A stretch of DNA of 64,000 nt, from the NCBI RefSeq assembly GCF_000953675.1, contig NZ_LN679998.1:2187268-2251267 (forward strand), read 5' to 3'. The notes below the pieces were generated by a model, which saw only the letters and a program-made list of their open reading frames with translations, did no database searches and had not been told where the DNA came from. Source of the DNA: Paraclostridium sordellii. Lineage in GTDB: Bacteria; Bacillota; Clostridia; Peptostreptococcales; Peptostreptococcaceae. A program made the translations under genes and the position numbers. Positions 51,560-61,513 of the stretch are shown one piece after another. Numbering within the stretch: the first letter of the stretch is position 1; each line of letters begins with the position of its first letter.

Positions 51560-52450
51560 TTAATTACCTCCACATCCGCATCCGCCATGTTGATGCGTAT
51601 CCCCTTCTTCTTGTTTTAGTATGGCTCTTCCTTCTTCTGTTTTGTACATAGCCTGTCTTCTCATAGACTCGTCAAAATTAACTAGGTGACCATCAAATTC
51701 AGGACCATCTACGCATGCAAATTTTATTTTACCACCAACATTAACTCTACATGCTCCACACATTCCTGTTCCATCAACCATTATAGGGTTTAAACTTACT
51801 GTAGTAGGTATACCTAAATCTTTAGTTAGCATACACATAAATTTCATCATTATCATAGGGCCTATAACCACTGCATGATCATATTTTTTCCCTTGATTTT
51901 CAACTAAATCTTTTAAGCAATCTGTAACTCTTCCATTAAATCCATATGTACCGTCATCTGTGCAAATATAAAGATTTCCAGCGACTTCTCTCATTTCATC
52001 TTCTAAAATTAGTAAATCTTTTGTTCTAGATCCAATTATAACATCAACATCAATTCCATGTTCTTTAAACCACTTAACTTGTGGATATACTGGCGCAGCT
52101 CCAACTCCTCCAGCTACAAATATCATTTTTTTATTTTTTAATTCATTTATGTCTTCTTCAACAAACTCACTAGGCATGCCTAATGGTCCGACAAAATCAG
52201 CTACATAATCCCCTTCTTCAAATGTTTCAAGTTGTTTAGTACTAGCTCCAACAGTTTGGAATACTATACTAACAGTTCCCTTATTAGTGTCATAGTCAGC
52301 TATTGTAAGAGGTATCCTCTCACCTTTTTCATCATTTTTTACAATAATAAATTGTCCTGGCTTAGAAGCTTTTGCAACTCTTGGAGCTTCTATATCCATT
52401 AAATAAATGCTATCTGTCAGTTTCTTCTTTTTTACAATTTTACTTCCCAT
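51560..52450 (-). CDS. nfnA: NfnA-type ferredoxin-NADP+ reductase subunit
   Basis: 296 residues. FAD-binding barrel with GERIPLTIADYD near residue 38, NAD-binding half with FVAGGVGAAPVYPQVKWF near 112, and a C-terminal 2Fe-2S cluster in DGTGMCGACRVNVGGKIKFA. The tail is rich in Gly and Cys (GGCGCGG). It ends two bases before nfnB. Together they move electrons between reduced ferredoxin, NADH and NADPH in the cytoplasm. Confidence 0.9.
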   Translation of the reverse strand: MGSKIVKKKKLTDSIYLMDIEAPRVAKASKPGQFIIVKNDEKGERIPLTIADYDTNKGTVSIVFQTVGASTKQLETFEEGDYVADFVGPLGMPSEFVEEDINELKNKKMIFVAGGVGAAPVYPQVKWFKEHGIDVDVIIGSRTKDLLILEDEMREVAGNLYICTDDGTYGFNGRVTDCLKDLVENQGKKYDHAVVIGPMIMMKFMCMLTKDLGIPTTVSLNPIMVDGTGMCGACRVNVGGKIKFACVDGPEFDGHLVNFDESMRRQAMYKTEEGRAILKQEEGDTHQHGGCGCGGN

Positions 52451-52610
52451 AACTCTATCTCCATTCTGCCAAATAATTTATATTTTAATTTTATATATAT
52501 ATCGTATATATCAATTCCCCAATTGATAATGTTTTCCAAAGTTTCTGAATACGATTTCATATATATAAAATTAATTAGCTTTTATAACATTTACATCTAT
52601 ATTATACATA

Positions 52611-52637
52611 AAAAAACAGCCTTTGTGGCTGTTTTTT
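52611..52637 (-). terminator. Terminator of miaB
   Basis: AAAAAACAGCC-tttgt-GGCTGTTTTTT, 13 bases after the miaB stop codon. Confidence 0.8.
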
Positions 52638-52649
52638 AAAAATAATTTT

Positions 52650-54083
52650 CTATTTTTCTATTACTCCATTTAAAGAGAATGTTTTTGACTCTGTAATTTT
52701 AACATTTACAAGAGTTCCTATTATATCTTCTCTATCTGATTTGAAATTAACTAACTTATTTTGTCTAGTTCTACCAGTAAATTTAGTTTCATCATTTTTA
52801 CTTCTTCCTTCAACTAAAACTTCAACAACTTTTCCTTCATATGATTTGCTTATTTCTTCACATATCTTATTTACTTCTTCTAATACCTTATTGAATCTTT
52901 CATGTTTTACATTTTCTGGTATTTGATTTTCCATTCTAGCTGCAGGTGTTCCTTGTCTCTTTGAATATATAAATGTAAATGCAGAATCATATCTAACTTT
53001 TTTAACAACATCTATAGTATCAAGTAAATCTTCTTCTGTTTCTCCTGGGAATCCTATCATTAAGTCTGTAGAGAAAGCAATATCTGGAACTTCCTTTTTA
53101 GCTTTTTCAATTATTTCTAGATAGTATTCTTTAGTATAATGTCTATTCATTTCTTTAAGTAATCTAGTACTTCCACATTGAACTGGTAAATGTAAGTATT
53201 CACAAACTTTATCACAGTCTCTTATTGCATATATAACCTCATCAGATATATCTTTTGGATGAGATGTCATAAATCTTAATCTTTCTAACCCTTCTATATC
53301 ATTTACCATTCTTAATAATTGATCAAATCTTATTGGATTTTCTAATGTTTTACCATATGAATCAACATTTTGTCCAAGTAATGTTATCTCTTTTGTCCCA
53401 TTTGCAACTAATTCTTTTATTTCGTTAATTATATCCTCTGGCGTTCTACTTCTTTCTCTACCTCTAGTGTATGGTACTATACAATAAGTACAGAAATTAT
53501 TACATCCATACATTATGTTTACAAATGCCTTTAATTCAAATTTTCTATTACTTCTAAGTCCTTCTACAACTTCTCCATCTACATCCCATACATCTATTAG
53601 TGTTTTTTCTGAATCCATAGAATTAGCTAATAGCTCTGGGAATTTATATAAATTATGAGTTCCAAAAACTAAATCTACATGTCTATATTTAGTTTTAATT
53701 TCTTCTACAACATGGCTTTGTTGCATCATACACCCACATACAGCTATTTTTAAATCTGGATTTTGTTTTTTTAGAGATTTTAATTGCCCTAAATTTCCAT
53801 ATACCTTAAGTTCTGCATTCTCTCTTACTGCACAAGTATTGTATATAACTAAATCACATTCAGCTGCAGTTAATCCTTGAGTATATCCCATACCATCTAA
53901 CATTGCACATAACTTTTCAGAATCATGTTCATTCATTTGACATCCAAAAGTTTGTATCATATATCTCGGCTTTCTTCCATGTATAGCATAGTATCTATTT
54001 GTAGTTTCTGCTATAGCCTCTATAAATCTATCTTGTTCTTGTATCTTCTCTATAGGAACGTGTACTTGTTTTCTTTTAGCCAC
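52650..54083 (-). CDS. miaB: tRNA methylthiotransferase MiaB
   Basis: 477 residues. The N-terminal MTTase domain has [26 protein letters not shown] and AVCGCMMQQ, giving three cluster cysteines. The radical SAM motif [20 protein letters not shown] is near residue 190. A C-terminal TRAM domain ([20 protein letters not shown]) follows. It adds the methylthio group to i6A37, the product of MiaA. In many clostridia it lies next to mutS; here about 7.8 kb of other genes separate them. Confidence 0.97.
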   Translation of the reverse strand: MAKRKQVHVPIEKIQEQDRFIEAIAETTNRYYAIHGRKPRYMIQTFGCQMNEHDSEKLCAMLDGMGYTQGLTAAECDLVIYNTCAVRENAELKVYGNLGQLKSLKKQNPDLKIAVCGCMMQQSHVVEEIKTKYRHVDLVFGTHNLYKFPELLANSMDSEKTLIDVWDVDGEVVEGLRSNRKFELKAFVNIMYGCNNFCTYCIVPYTRGRERSRTPEDIINEIKELVANGTKEITLLGQNVDSYGKTLENPIRFDQLLRMVNDIEGLERLRFMTSHPKDISDEVIYAIRDCDKVCEYLHLPVQCGSTRLLKEMNRHYTKEYYLEIIEKAKKEVPDIAFSTDLMIGFPGETEEDLLDTIDVVKKVRYDSAFTFIYSKRQGTPAARMENQIPENVKHERFNKVLEEVNKICEEISKSYEGKVVEVLVEGRSKNDETKFTGRTRQNKLVNFKSDREDIIGTLVNVKITESKTFSLNGVIEK

Positions 54084-54268
54084 AACTAGCCCTCCTTAAA
54101 TTACTTCACTAATTTTAAATTGTCGATTTTTTGAATTTAAAATTAATTATATCAAATTTAAGCTTTATTTTAAAGATATCATTCAACATTTGTTGGTATA
54201 TATTTTTAATAACGTCAAATACTAGTATATATACTTTAAGCGATAATAAATAATAAAGGGTGGAAAAT

Positions 54269-54919
54269 ATGATTGTAGTTTTAATAAGAAGTATACTTTT
54301 ATATATAGCAGTTTTAATAGCTCTTAGAGTTATGGGTAAGGGTGAAATTGCAGAAATGAATTCCTTTGATTTAGTAATAACACTATTAATTGCAGAAGTT
54401 GCTGCTATCCCTATGCAAAACAATGAAATACCTATAGTTTATGGAATAGCTTCTATTACAGGGTTAGTATTTATGCAAATAATAATATCCTACCTTACAC
54501 TAAAATTTAGAAGTGTAAGGCTTATTTTTAATGGAAAGCCTGCCATACTAATAGATAAGGGGAAAATTAATTATAGTGAGCTTAAAGCTGAGCGAGTGAC
54601 TATGGATGAACTATTAGAACAACTTCGTATTCAAGGTTATTTTAATTTAAAAGATGTTTATTATGCAATCCTTGAAACAGATGGTAATCTTAGTATTGTT
54701 CCCACTCCTAGCTATGAAAAAGTACCTACAAAAAACTTTAAACGAATACCTCTTCCTTTAATTTTAGATGGAGAATTATTAAAAACTAATTTAGATCTAA
54801 TTAATAAAGATAAAAATTGGATTTTATCAATATTGAAAAAAAATAATATAAATTCAATTAATGAAACATTAATTTGTATACTTGATGAACAAGACAACTT
54901 CTTCATACAGAAAAAATAA
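54269..54919 (+). CDS. DUF421 (YetF-like) membrane protein
   Basis: 216 residues from ATG 54269 after AAAGGGTGG; the GTG three codons earlier overlaps this site. Three N-terminal membrane helices (about 2-20, 32-50 and 60-80) carry ALRVMGKGEIAEMNSFDLVI. A cytoplasmic part follows with FNGKPAILIDKGKINYSEL and LLEQLRIQGYFNLKDVYYAI, the DUF421 signature. Related YetF/2Duf proteins help spores respond to germinants. It overlaps no gene and is paired with a DUF4363 protein. Confidence 0.88.
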   Translation: MIVVLIRSILLYIAVLIALRVMGKGEIAEMNSFDLVITLLIAEVAAIPMQNNEIPIVYGIASITGLVFMQIIISYLTLKFRSVRLIFNGKPAILIDKGKINYSELKAERVTMDELLEQLRIQGYFNLKDVYYAILETDGNLSIVPTPSYEKVPTKNFKRIPLPLILDGELLKTNLDLINKDKNWILSILKKNNINSINETLICILDEQDNFFIQKK

Positions 54920-54938
54920 TCATCTAAGGAGTGATACT

Positions 54939-55319
54939 TTGAAATCAATAGTATTTACAATAATATGGACTATACTGCTTGTTGTATTTGGAGTTTTCAT
55001 ATCTTTTAAAGCCGAAGACTTTGCTTCAAGATATAATGAGTCATTAAATACTTTAGAAATGTATGTAAAAGAAGAAGATTGGAAGACTTCTTATGAATAC
55101 ACTAACGAATTAAAAAATAACTTTAATGAAGACTCTAAATTTTGGTTTAAGTTATTAAATCATTGTCATTTAGGTGATATCGAGCTTTCATTTAATATAT
55201 TATCTAATGGAATTTACTTACAAGATATAGGAACATGTTTAGATGAAATAGAATCAATTAAAATATATCTTCATCGAATGATAGAGTCAGAAAAACATAA
55301 TCTTGACCATATATTATAA
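54939..55319 (+). CDS. DUF4363 family protein
   Basis: 126 residues from TTG 54939, seven bases after AAGGAGTGAT; a longer frame back to 54882 overlaps the previous gene and lacks such a site. One N-terminal membrane helix (~4-24) is followed by an extracytoplasmic helical domain (SLNTLEMYVKEEDWKTSYEY, FKLLNHCHLGDIELSFNILS). DUF4363 genes commonly follow DUF421 genes in clostridia, suggesting a complex at the membrane. Confidence 0.8.
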   Translation: MKSIVFTIIWTILLVVFGVFISFKAEDFASRYNESLNTLEMYVKEEDWKTSYEYTNELKNNFNEDSKFWFKLLNHCHLGDIELSFNILSNGIYLQDIGTCLDEIESIKIYLHRMIESEKHNLDHIL

Positions 55320-55351
55320 AAAGGATTTAGACATATGTCTAAATCCTTTTT
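55318..55351. terminator. Bidirectional terminator
   Basis: AAAAAGGATTTAGACAT and its exact complement form a perfect stem between the convergent DUF4363 and proC genes. Confidence 0.85.
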
Positions 55352-55354
55352 ATA

Positions 55355-56161
55355 TTATTTACTCATTTCTTTAGATTTTTCTATACAATCTCCAATAGCT
55401 TTTATAACAGCACTTCTAAATCCTTCTTCTTCTAATGTTTTTACAGCTTCTATTGTAGTTCCTCCAGGAGAACAAACCATATCTTTTAACTCACCTGGGT
55501 GTTTTCCTGTTTCAAGGACCATTTTTGCAGAACCCATTACAGCTTGTGCTGCAAAAGTATAAGCTTGATTTCTAGGCATTCCTGCTAAAACTGCTGCATC
55601 AGCCATAGCTTCTATAAACATAAATACATATGCTGGTGCAGATCCACTTGCACCTATTACTGCATCAATTAAATACTCATTTACAACTTCAGCTTTTCCA
55701 AATGAATTAAATATATTCTTAACTATATTTAATTCTTCATCAGTTATATTTTTATTTTTACAAATAGCACTCATTCCCTCATTTACAAGAGCTGGAGTAT
55801 TTGGCATAGTTCTTATAACTTTCTTATCTTTGCCTATAACATTTTCTATTGATTCTATAGTTTTTCCTGCTGCTATAGTAACAATTATCTTTTCATCACT
55901 TATTAAGTCCTTCACACCTTCTAAAACTATATCATAAACATTTGGTTTAACTGCAACTACTACTATATCACTATTTTTTACTACCTCTTTAGAGTCAGTA
56001 GTTACATTTATCCCATATTCTTTCTTTGCATTTTCAAGAGCATTCTCATTTAAGTCAGATGCTGTTACTTTATTTGCATCCACTAAACTTGATTTAACTA
56101 TTCCCCCTATCATAGCCTTAGCCATGTTTCCTGCACCTATAAATCCTATTTTTTTATTCAT
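55355..56161 (-). CDS. proC: Pyrroline-5-carboxylate reductase
   Basis: 268 residues. The NADPH site GFIGAGNMAKAMIGGIV starts at residue 5; VVVAVKPNVYDIVLEGV, RTMPNTPALVNEGMSAI, GASGSAPAYVFMFIEAMADA and CSPGGTTIEAV complete the family pattern. It reduces pyrroline-5-carboxylate to L-proline. Being downstream of HypD on the same strand, it forms the second step of hydroxyproline reduction to proline, which the Stickland proline reductase can then use. Confidence 0.96.
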   Translation of the reverse strand: MNKKIGFIGAGNMAKAMIGGIVKSSLVDANKVTASDLNENALENAKKEYGINVTTDSKEVVKNSDIVVVAVKPNVYDIVLEGVKDLISDEKIIVTIAAGKTIESIENVIGKDKKVIRTMPNTPALVNEGMSAICKNKNITDEELNIVKNIFNSFGKAEVVNEYLIDAVIGASGSAPAYVFMFIEAMADAAVLAGMPRNQAYTFAAQAVMGSAKMVLETGKHPGELKDMVCSPGGTTIEAVKTLEEEGFRSAVIKAIGDCIEKSKEMSK

Positions 56162-56217
56162 TTTTTCAATCTCCTTATGTGTTATAATTTTATCATTTAC
56201 TTTAAATAAATATAGGG

Positions 56218-56250
56218 TATGTCCTAGGAGTTAAAAACTCCTAAAACATC
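56218..56250 (-). other. Hairpin in the hypD-proC gap
   Basis: TAGGAGTT-aaa-AACTCCTA extended by ATGT/ACAT. In minus-strand RNA it lies between hypD and proC. The T-tract is weak, so it may partly reduce or separate proC expression. Confidence 0.5.
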
Positions 56251-56266
56251 CCCCTTTATTAGCTAT

Positions 56267-58636
56267 TTAAAAAGTTTGCTCTGTTCTTCCTATTATTTCA
56301 TCTTGAAGAGCTCTACTTAAATTATTAAAATGATCACTATATCCTGCAACTCTAACTATTAAATCTTTATATTCTTCTGGATTTTTTTGAGCTGCTAGTA
56401 ATACATTTTTATCAAATACATTAAATTGTATATGATGTCCATCCATATTAAAATACGCTCTAACTAAATTCGCCATATTATCAAGACCGTCTTCTCCTTG
56501 AACTACTGCTGGAGCAAATCTTTGGTTAAGCAATGTCCCTCCTGTTTTTAAATGATCCATTTTAGAGCAAGATTTTATAACAGCAGTAGGCCCATTTGTA
56601 TCTCCACCTTTTTCAGGTGAAATTCCTTCTGATAAAGGTTTTTGACTAAGTCTTCCATTTGCACTAGCTCCCATTACTTCTCCAAAATACACATGACAAG
56701 TTGTAGGTAACATATTTATTCTATATTGAGCACCCATTGGAGATGTTCTTCCTGTAACTTCATTATAGAAAGAATTAAATACATCTTGCATTAATTCATC
56801 TGCATAATCATCGTCATTTCCATATTTAGGAGTTTTATTTACTACCATGTTATATATAGCTTCATGGCCTTCAAAGTTATCACTTAATGCATTTAATAAC
56901 TCTTCCATATTAAATTTCTTTTTATCAAATATATTATACTTTATTGAAGTTAAACTATCTGTTATTGTTCCTATACCAACACCTTGTATATATTTAGTGT
57001 TATATCTTGCTCCACCTGCATTGTAATCTTTAGCATTTTTTATACAATCATCAACTATTACACTCATTAGCGGCGCTGGCATATGCTTTGAGTATATTCT
57101 TTCTATTACATTGTTACCTTTTACTTTTATATCAACAAAATGATTTAATTGTGATTTAAATGCATTAAATAATTCATCATAAGACTTAAATTCTCTAGCA
57201 TCTCCAGTTTTTATTCCTAATTGTTTTTTAGAGACTGGATCTAATCCATTATTTAATGTTATCTCTAATATTTTAGGTAAGTTTAAGTATCCTGTAAGTA
57301 TATAAGCTTCTTTTCCATAGCATCCAGTTTCTACACAACCACTAGTTCCACCACATCTAGCATCTTCTATAGTCTTTCCTGCTTCTAAAAGTTCTTGAAT
57401 AATTGCTTCTGTGTTATAAAATGCTGGTTGCCCCCAACCTTTTCTTGATATTTCACAAGCCCTTTTTAAGAATTTACTAGGTGTTTTTTTACTTATTTGA
57501 ACATTTGAACTCGGCTGTAATAATTTCATTTCATCCATTACATCTAATATTATATAGCTTACATCATTTACCCCATCTTTACCATCTTCTGTTATACCAC
57601 CAGTATTTATATTAGCAAAATCTGTATAGGTTCCACTTTCTTTTAAAGTAACTCCTACCTTTGGAGGTGCGGGTTGGTTATTAAATTTAACCCATAAACA
57701 TTCTAGTATTTCTTTTGCATTATCTCTATCTATTCTATTTTCATTTATATCATTTTCATAAAATGGATTTAAATGTTGATCAAATCTACCAGGGCTAAAT
57801 GCATCCCATATATTAAGTTCTGTAGTTACACCTACATGAACAAACCAATACATTTGAACAGCTTGATGAAATGTCTGTGGCTTATTGGCAGGTACTACAT
57901 CACAGTTACTTGCTATTAAAAGTAAATCTTTTTTCTTATTTTCATCCGTTTCTTTTTGAGCTAATTCTCTTGCATATTCAGCATATCTTTTTCCATAAAT
58001 CATAATAGCATCACATGCAATTGACATAGCTTCTAATTGAGCTTTTTTATCATATGCATCTTTGTCATTTACAAAATCAAGTTTTTCTATTTCATCTATT
58101 ATTTCTTGTTTAAAATCTTTAAATCCTTTTTTGTATATTTCTCCACCACAAACTGTATGTCCTGGTGCCCTTTGTTCCATAAATTCAGTAAATACTCCAT
58201 TTTCGTAACAATCTAGCCATTCTTTTTCCATAGAGTTAACTATTTTAGCTCTTATTTGTCTATTTTTCCAAAAAGGTATTATCTCTTCTTCATGTATTTT
58301 TTTTACATCATCGCTAACTTTAAATGATATTATATCTCTCCTATCCATTATGTCTAAATCTTCCATAGTATGGCAACATAATTCGGGATAAGTAGGTGTA
58401 CTTTGAGGAGAGTCTCCTTTTTCACCAACAATCAGTTCCCCTTCATTTATACAAAGTGTTCTGTTTTCCATATAGTGCTTAAACGCTAAAGCTCTAAGCA
58501 CAGGTATTTCTACGCTTCCTTCATATTTTTTATAACCTTCTGTCATTAACCTAGCTCTTTCAATTGTTATAAATGGTTGTGTATCTAAACTTTGTTTTCT
58601 TAACTTTTTAGTTCTTTCAAAACTACCTCTTTGCAT
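56267..58636 (-). CDS. hypD: trans-4-Hydroxy-L-proline dehydratase (glycyl radical enzyme HypD)
   Basis: 789 residues from ATG 58636 (MQRGSFERTKKLRKQS), seven bases after GGGGG; a TTG five codons upstream is not needed. The thiyl-radical Cys434 is in GGTSGCVETGC and the glycyl-radical Gly765 in VRVAGYSDHF, the same positions as I recall for the C. difficile enzyme. NIWDAFSPGRFDQHLNPFY and GGARYNTKYIQGVGIGTITD complete the glycyl radical barrel. It removes water from hydroxyproline to give pyrroline-5-carboxylate. It is oxygen-sensitive once activated. The activase precedes it by four bases and proC follows. Confidence 0.95.
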   Translation of the reverse strand: MQRGSFERTKKLRKQSLDTQPFITIERARLMTEGYKKYEGSVEIPVLRALAFKHYMENRTLCINEGELIVGEKGDSPQSTPTYPELCCHTMEDLDIMDRRDIISFKVSDDVKKIHEEEIIPFWKNRQIRAKIVNSMEKEWLDCYENGVFTEFMEQRAPGHTVCGGEIYKKGFKDFKQEIIDEIEKLDFVNDKDAYDKKAQLEAMSIACDAIMIYGKRYAEYARELAQKETDENKKKDLLLIASNCDVVPANKPQTFHQAVQMYWFVHVGVTTELNIWDAFSPGRFDQHLNPFYENDINENRIDRDNAKEILECLWVKFNNQPAPPKVGVTLKESGTYTDFANINTGGITEDGKDGVNDVSYIILDVMDEMKLLQPSSNVQISKKTPSKFLKRACEISRKGWGQPAFYNTEAIIQELLEAGKTIEDARCGGTSGCVETGCYGKEAYILTGYLNLPKILEITLNNGLDPVSKKQLGIKTGDAREFKSYDELFNAFKSQLNHFVDIKVKGNNVIERIYSKHMPAPLMSVIVDDCIKNAKDYNAGGARYNTKYIQGVGIGTITDSLTSIKYNIFDKKKFNMEELLNALSDNFEGHEAIYNMVVNKTPKYGNDDDYADELMQDVFNSFYNEVTGRTSPMGAQYRINMLPTTCHVYFGEVMGASANGRLSQKPLSEGISPEKGGDTNGPTAVIKSCSKMDHLKTGGTLLNQRFAPAVVQGEDGLDNMANLVRAYFNMDGHHIQFNVFDKNVLLAAQKNPEEYKDLIVRVAGYSDHFNNLSRALQDEIIGRTEQTF

Positions 58637-58640
58637 ATAA

Positions 58641-59552
58641 TTATCCCCCAATCTTTACATCAAAGTTATTTTGTTTGAATAATTCTTTTATTTCTTCTAG
58701 CTTTTCATCTGAAGGTCTTTTTAAATCGTCTCCTTCATAATTCATATAAAGCTTTTTATACTTATGCATACCAATATTATGATATGGCAATAGATTGACT
58801 TTAGAAATATTTAACGGTTTTATAAAGTCTATCATTTTCTTAATTTCTTCATTATTTTCGTCTATATTAACTCCTTCTATTAAAGGTATTCTTATATTTA
58901 TATTAGCCCCTTTTTCACTTAACTTAACTAAATTACTTAAAATTAAATCATTTGACTTATTTGTAAATAGCTTATGTTTATCTTCGTCTATTAACTTTAT
59001 ATCGTATAAAAATATATCAGTAAAAGGTAGTATAGCTTCATAGTTTTCAAATTTTGAATATCCACATGTATCAATGGCTACATTGATTCCTTTTTCCTTA
59101 CAACTTCTAGCCAGATTTTTTATATAATCAATATCTTGAGTCATTACTTCTCCTCCAGATAAAGTAACTCCTCCTCCTGACTGCTCATAAAACACCATAT
59201 CTTTACATATTTCTTTAGTTAAATCTTTTATATCATAAGTTTTCCCTACTATTTCTCTAGCATTATTTAAGCAGTAATCTAAACATGTTTCACAAAATTC
59301 ACAATTTTTTTTATTAAGACAAATATTATCAGCTTCTATATATATAGCATCATGAGGACATTTTTTTATACAAGCCTGACATTTAGTACACTTTTCCTCA
59401 TTATATAAAACTTCTTTATTGTAAGCTTGACTCTCTGGATTATGACACCATATACATTCCAGTGGACATCCTTTAAAAAATATAGTAGTTCTTATTCCAT
59501 CCCCATCATGTAAACTATATTTTTGTATATTTAATATTAGTGGATTTTTCAT
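58641..59552 (-). CDS. Glycyl-radical activating enzyme for HypD (radical SAM)
   Basis: 303 residues. The radical SAM triad is C29, C33 and C36 (GCPLECIWCHNPES). Two ferredoxin-like clusters follow (C55/58/61/65 and C84/87/90/94). SGGGVTLSGGEVMTQ is the GGE motif binding SAM, and VAIDTCGYSKFENYE supports the family. It installs the glycyl radical on Gly765 of HypD by using SAM and an electron. Translation is coupled to HypD (four-base gap). Confidence 0.94.
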   Translation of the reverse strand: MKNPLILNIQKYSLHDGDGIRTTIFFKGCPLECIWCHNPESQAYNKEVLYNEEKCTKCQACIKKCPHDAIYIEADNICLNKKNCEFCETCLDYCLNNAREIVGKTYDIKDLTKEICKDMVFYEQSGGGVTLSGGEVMTQDIDYIKNLARSCKEKGINVAIDTCGYSKFENYEAILPFTDIFLYDIKLIDEDKHKLFTNKSNDLILSNLVKLSEKGANINIRIPLIEGVNIDENNEEIKKMIDFIKPLNISKVNLLPYHNIGMHKYKKLYMNYEGDDLKRPSDEKLEEIKELFKQNNFDVKIGG

Positions 59553-59570
59553 TTAATCACCTGCAAAATT

Positions 59571-60134
59571 TTAGTTATCGTTAAAAGGATTTGGTGTTGC
59601 AACAACTAATATTCTCACCATTTTATTTGTGTAATTTGCCCAGTTGTGATTATGTGAAGAATTGTAGTGTATGCTATCTCCAGGGTATAGTTCATGTTCT
59701 TCTCCATCTAAAAATAATGTTAAAGTTCCTTCTAATACATATAAAAACTCTTCACCATCATGCATATATGGTTGAATATCTTCTTCTGTATTATTAGGAA
59801 GTATATCTACAAGTCTAGGTAACATTATTTTCTCTTTTAAATTATTCGATAAATTATATTGAATACACCCTGATGTACATATATTAAATACTTCTTTTTC
59901 ATAACTTCTTATTATAGGTTTTTTCTTTGTTCTTGGTTTTAGGAAAAAATAAGATAATTCAACTTCAAATACATCAGCTATAGTTCCTAGTGTATCTGTA
60001 GCTATACTTGTTAATCCCCTTTCTAATTGAGATAAAAAACCAATAGATAAATTAGTTTTTTCACTTAAATCTTTTAACGTCATTTTTCTTTGAGTTCTTA
60101 GATGTTTTATCTTTGCTCCTATGTGCTCGTTCAT
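59571..60134 (-). CDS. XRE-cupin transcription regulator of the hydroxyproline operon
   Basis: 187 residues. N-terminal helix-turn-helix (IGAKIKHLRTQRKMTLKDLS, NLSIGFLSQLERGLTSIATD) and C-terminal cupin (~115-185) with MHDGEEFLYVLEGTLTLFLD and YPGDSIHYNSSHNHNW. This type senses a small ligand through the cupin. It is the first gene of the operon, 18 bases before the activase gene, so it likely controls its own operon; the ligand could be hydroxyproline or proline, which is inferred. Confidence 0.85.
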   Translation of the reverse strand: MNEHIGAKIKHLRTQRKMTLKDLSEKTNLSIGFLSQLERGLTSIATDTLGTIADVFEVELSYFFLKPRTKKKPIIRSYEKEVFNICTSGCIQYNLSNNLKEKIMLPRLVDILPNNTEEDIQPYMHDGEEFLYVLEGTLTLFLDGEEHELYPGDSIHYNSSHNHNWANYTNKMVRILVVATPNPFNDN

Positions 60135-60337
60135 ATTTAACCCCTCTCTAGCAAACCATTTCCTTAATTTAAATATACTATATTGTTATAATTTTGTCTA
60201 TCTTATTTTTGTGTTTTTATGAAATTATTTTAGTATTATTTAATTTATTTGTTTTTGTTTTTTTTATCATAAATAAAAACGTTTTTATGTATAAAATTTT
60301 ATTTATAGTTAAAATATAATGATTAAATTTCAATAAT

Positions 60338-60367
60338 AAAAGACTATAGGTTTTAACCTATAGTCTT
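60338..60367 (-). terminator. Terminator of the MFS gene
   Basis: AAAGACTATAGGTT-TTAACCTATAGTCTT, near-perfect; the MFS stop codon (60353) lies inside it. It insulates the hydroxyproline operon, whose promoter must lie in 60135-60337, an AT-rich stretch without a gene. Confidence 0.7.
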
Positions 60368-61513
60368 CGTTTCTTTAGCCTTTTCTCTTTTTATAGTACA
60401 TACTATAAATCCAATAAATGTAACTACTATTGATAATATGTACAATACTTTTAACCCAAATACATCTATCCCTAACCCTACTGGCAATTTTATAAGTGCT
60501 GATGATACACCTATAGCCATAGATGTTAATGTTAATGCAGTTGCTTGTATTTCACTCGAGAACTTTTCTTTTATATAGCCTATATAAGATACTAGCATAA
60601 TAGAAAATGCAAGTGCTGTTAATGGTGCTGTTAATATAAACATAGTTGGCGAAGTTGCAAACAAACAAGTTAACCATCTTATTAAAAATGTTATTGCACC
60701 AATTTGAAATACTTTTTTATATCCAAACTTTTCAACAAGTTTATTTATCTTAGCCATAAACAATATTTCTGGTAAAGCAGTAAAAATTACTAATGTTCCA
60801 ATATCTCCTTGGCTAGCTCCTAAATCAATTAGATACAGCCCTTGATATGCATTTGTAACTTCACTAATACTTATAGTACATATAACTATGACTAATAACC
60901 ATAAATATGATTTATCTTTTATCAGCTCTTTTAAATCTTTTTTTAGTGTAGATCCTTTCATAGTTTCTTCTTCATCATATTTTTTAGAATTTAAAAATGG
61001 TAATACAAATAAAGATATAACAAATAAAACTATATATACTAAAAATATTATTCTAGAATTTGCAGTAACTTTTATAAGCTGTCCTGTTAAAAAACTTACT
61101 AATGCAAATCCCACCGATCCACCACTTCTTATAAATCCATAATTAACATCATTGTGTTTACAATAATCAGTTGTTATATTATCTGCTAATGGAGATATAG
61201 CATATCTAAAAGCTTCAGCTAATGTAGCTACTAAAAGAAGTATAGGGAATAGTTTTACACTTGAATATAATCCCATTATCAAGCAGTTTATAGCTATACA
61301 TATTCCAAGTATCCTTTTATCTTTTTTTGTTACATCCGTTATAATTCCCCATAATGGAACTACTAGTATTCCTATTATCGATGGAATGGATGTTATGATC
61401 CCAATTTGCGATACAGATAGATTTAATGATCCTTCTAAGTATGGAACTATATATGGTATAAATGCGCCAAGTCCACCATATATAAGCACATAATATAAAT
61501 AATATTTTGTCAT
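60353..61513 (-). CDS. MFS transporter (LacY/nucleoside-type MFS_1_like)
   Basis: 386 residues with 12 membrane helices. The first helices contain GGLGAFIPYIVPYLEGSLNL and PSIIGILVVPLWGIITD, with a D-x3-K-x-R loop (DVTKKDKRILG), and FIRSGGSVGFALVSFLTGQL follows in helix 5; this is the PPP/LacY-like subgroup. Substrate unknown: sugars, nucleosides or aromatic acids occur in the group. The divergent AraC regulator is its likely controller. A link to the adjacent hydroxyproline operon is possible but not shown. Confidence 0.85.
   Translation of the reverse strand: MTKYYLYYVLIYGGLGAFIPYIVPYLEGSLNLSVSQIGIITSIPSIIGILVVPLWGIITDVTKKDKRILGICIAINCLIMGLYSSVKLFPILLLVATLAEAFRYAISPLADNITTDYCKHNDVNYGFIRSGGSVGFALVSFLTGQLIKVTANSRIIFLVYIVLFVISLFVLPFLNSKKYDEEETMKGSTLKKDLKELIKDKSYLWLLVIVICTISISEVTNAYQGLYLIDLGASQGDIGTLVIFTALPEILFMAKINKLVEKFGYKKVFQIGAITFLIRWLTCLFATSPTMFILTAPLTALAFSIMLVSYIGYIKEKFSSEIQATALTLTSMAIGVSSALIKLPVGLGIDVFGLKVLYILSIVVTFIGFIVCTIKREKAKETKTIG

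Noticed and set aside
50157..52450. Glutamate synthase
   Set aside because: No large subunit is present and the two genes match the NfnA/NfnB pair.
56267..58636. Pyruvate formate-lyase or choline trimethylamine-lyase
   Set aside because: The active-site motif GGTSGCVETGC, the length and the adjoining proC fit hydroxyproline dehydratase; there are no microcompartment genes.
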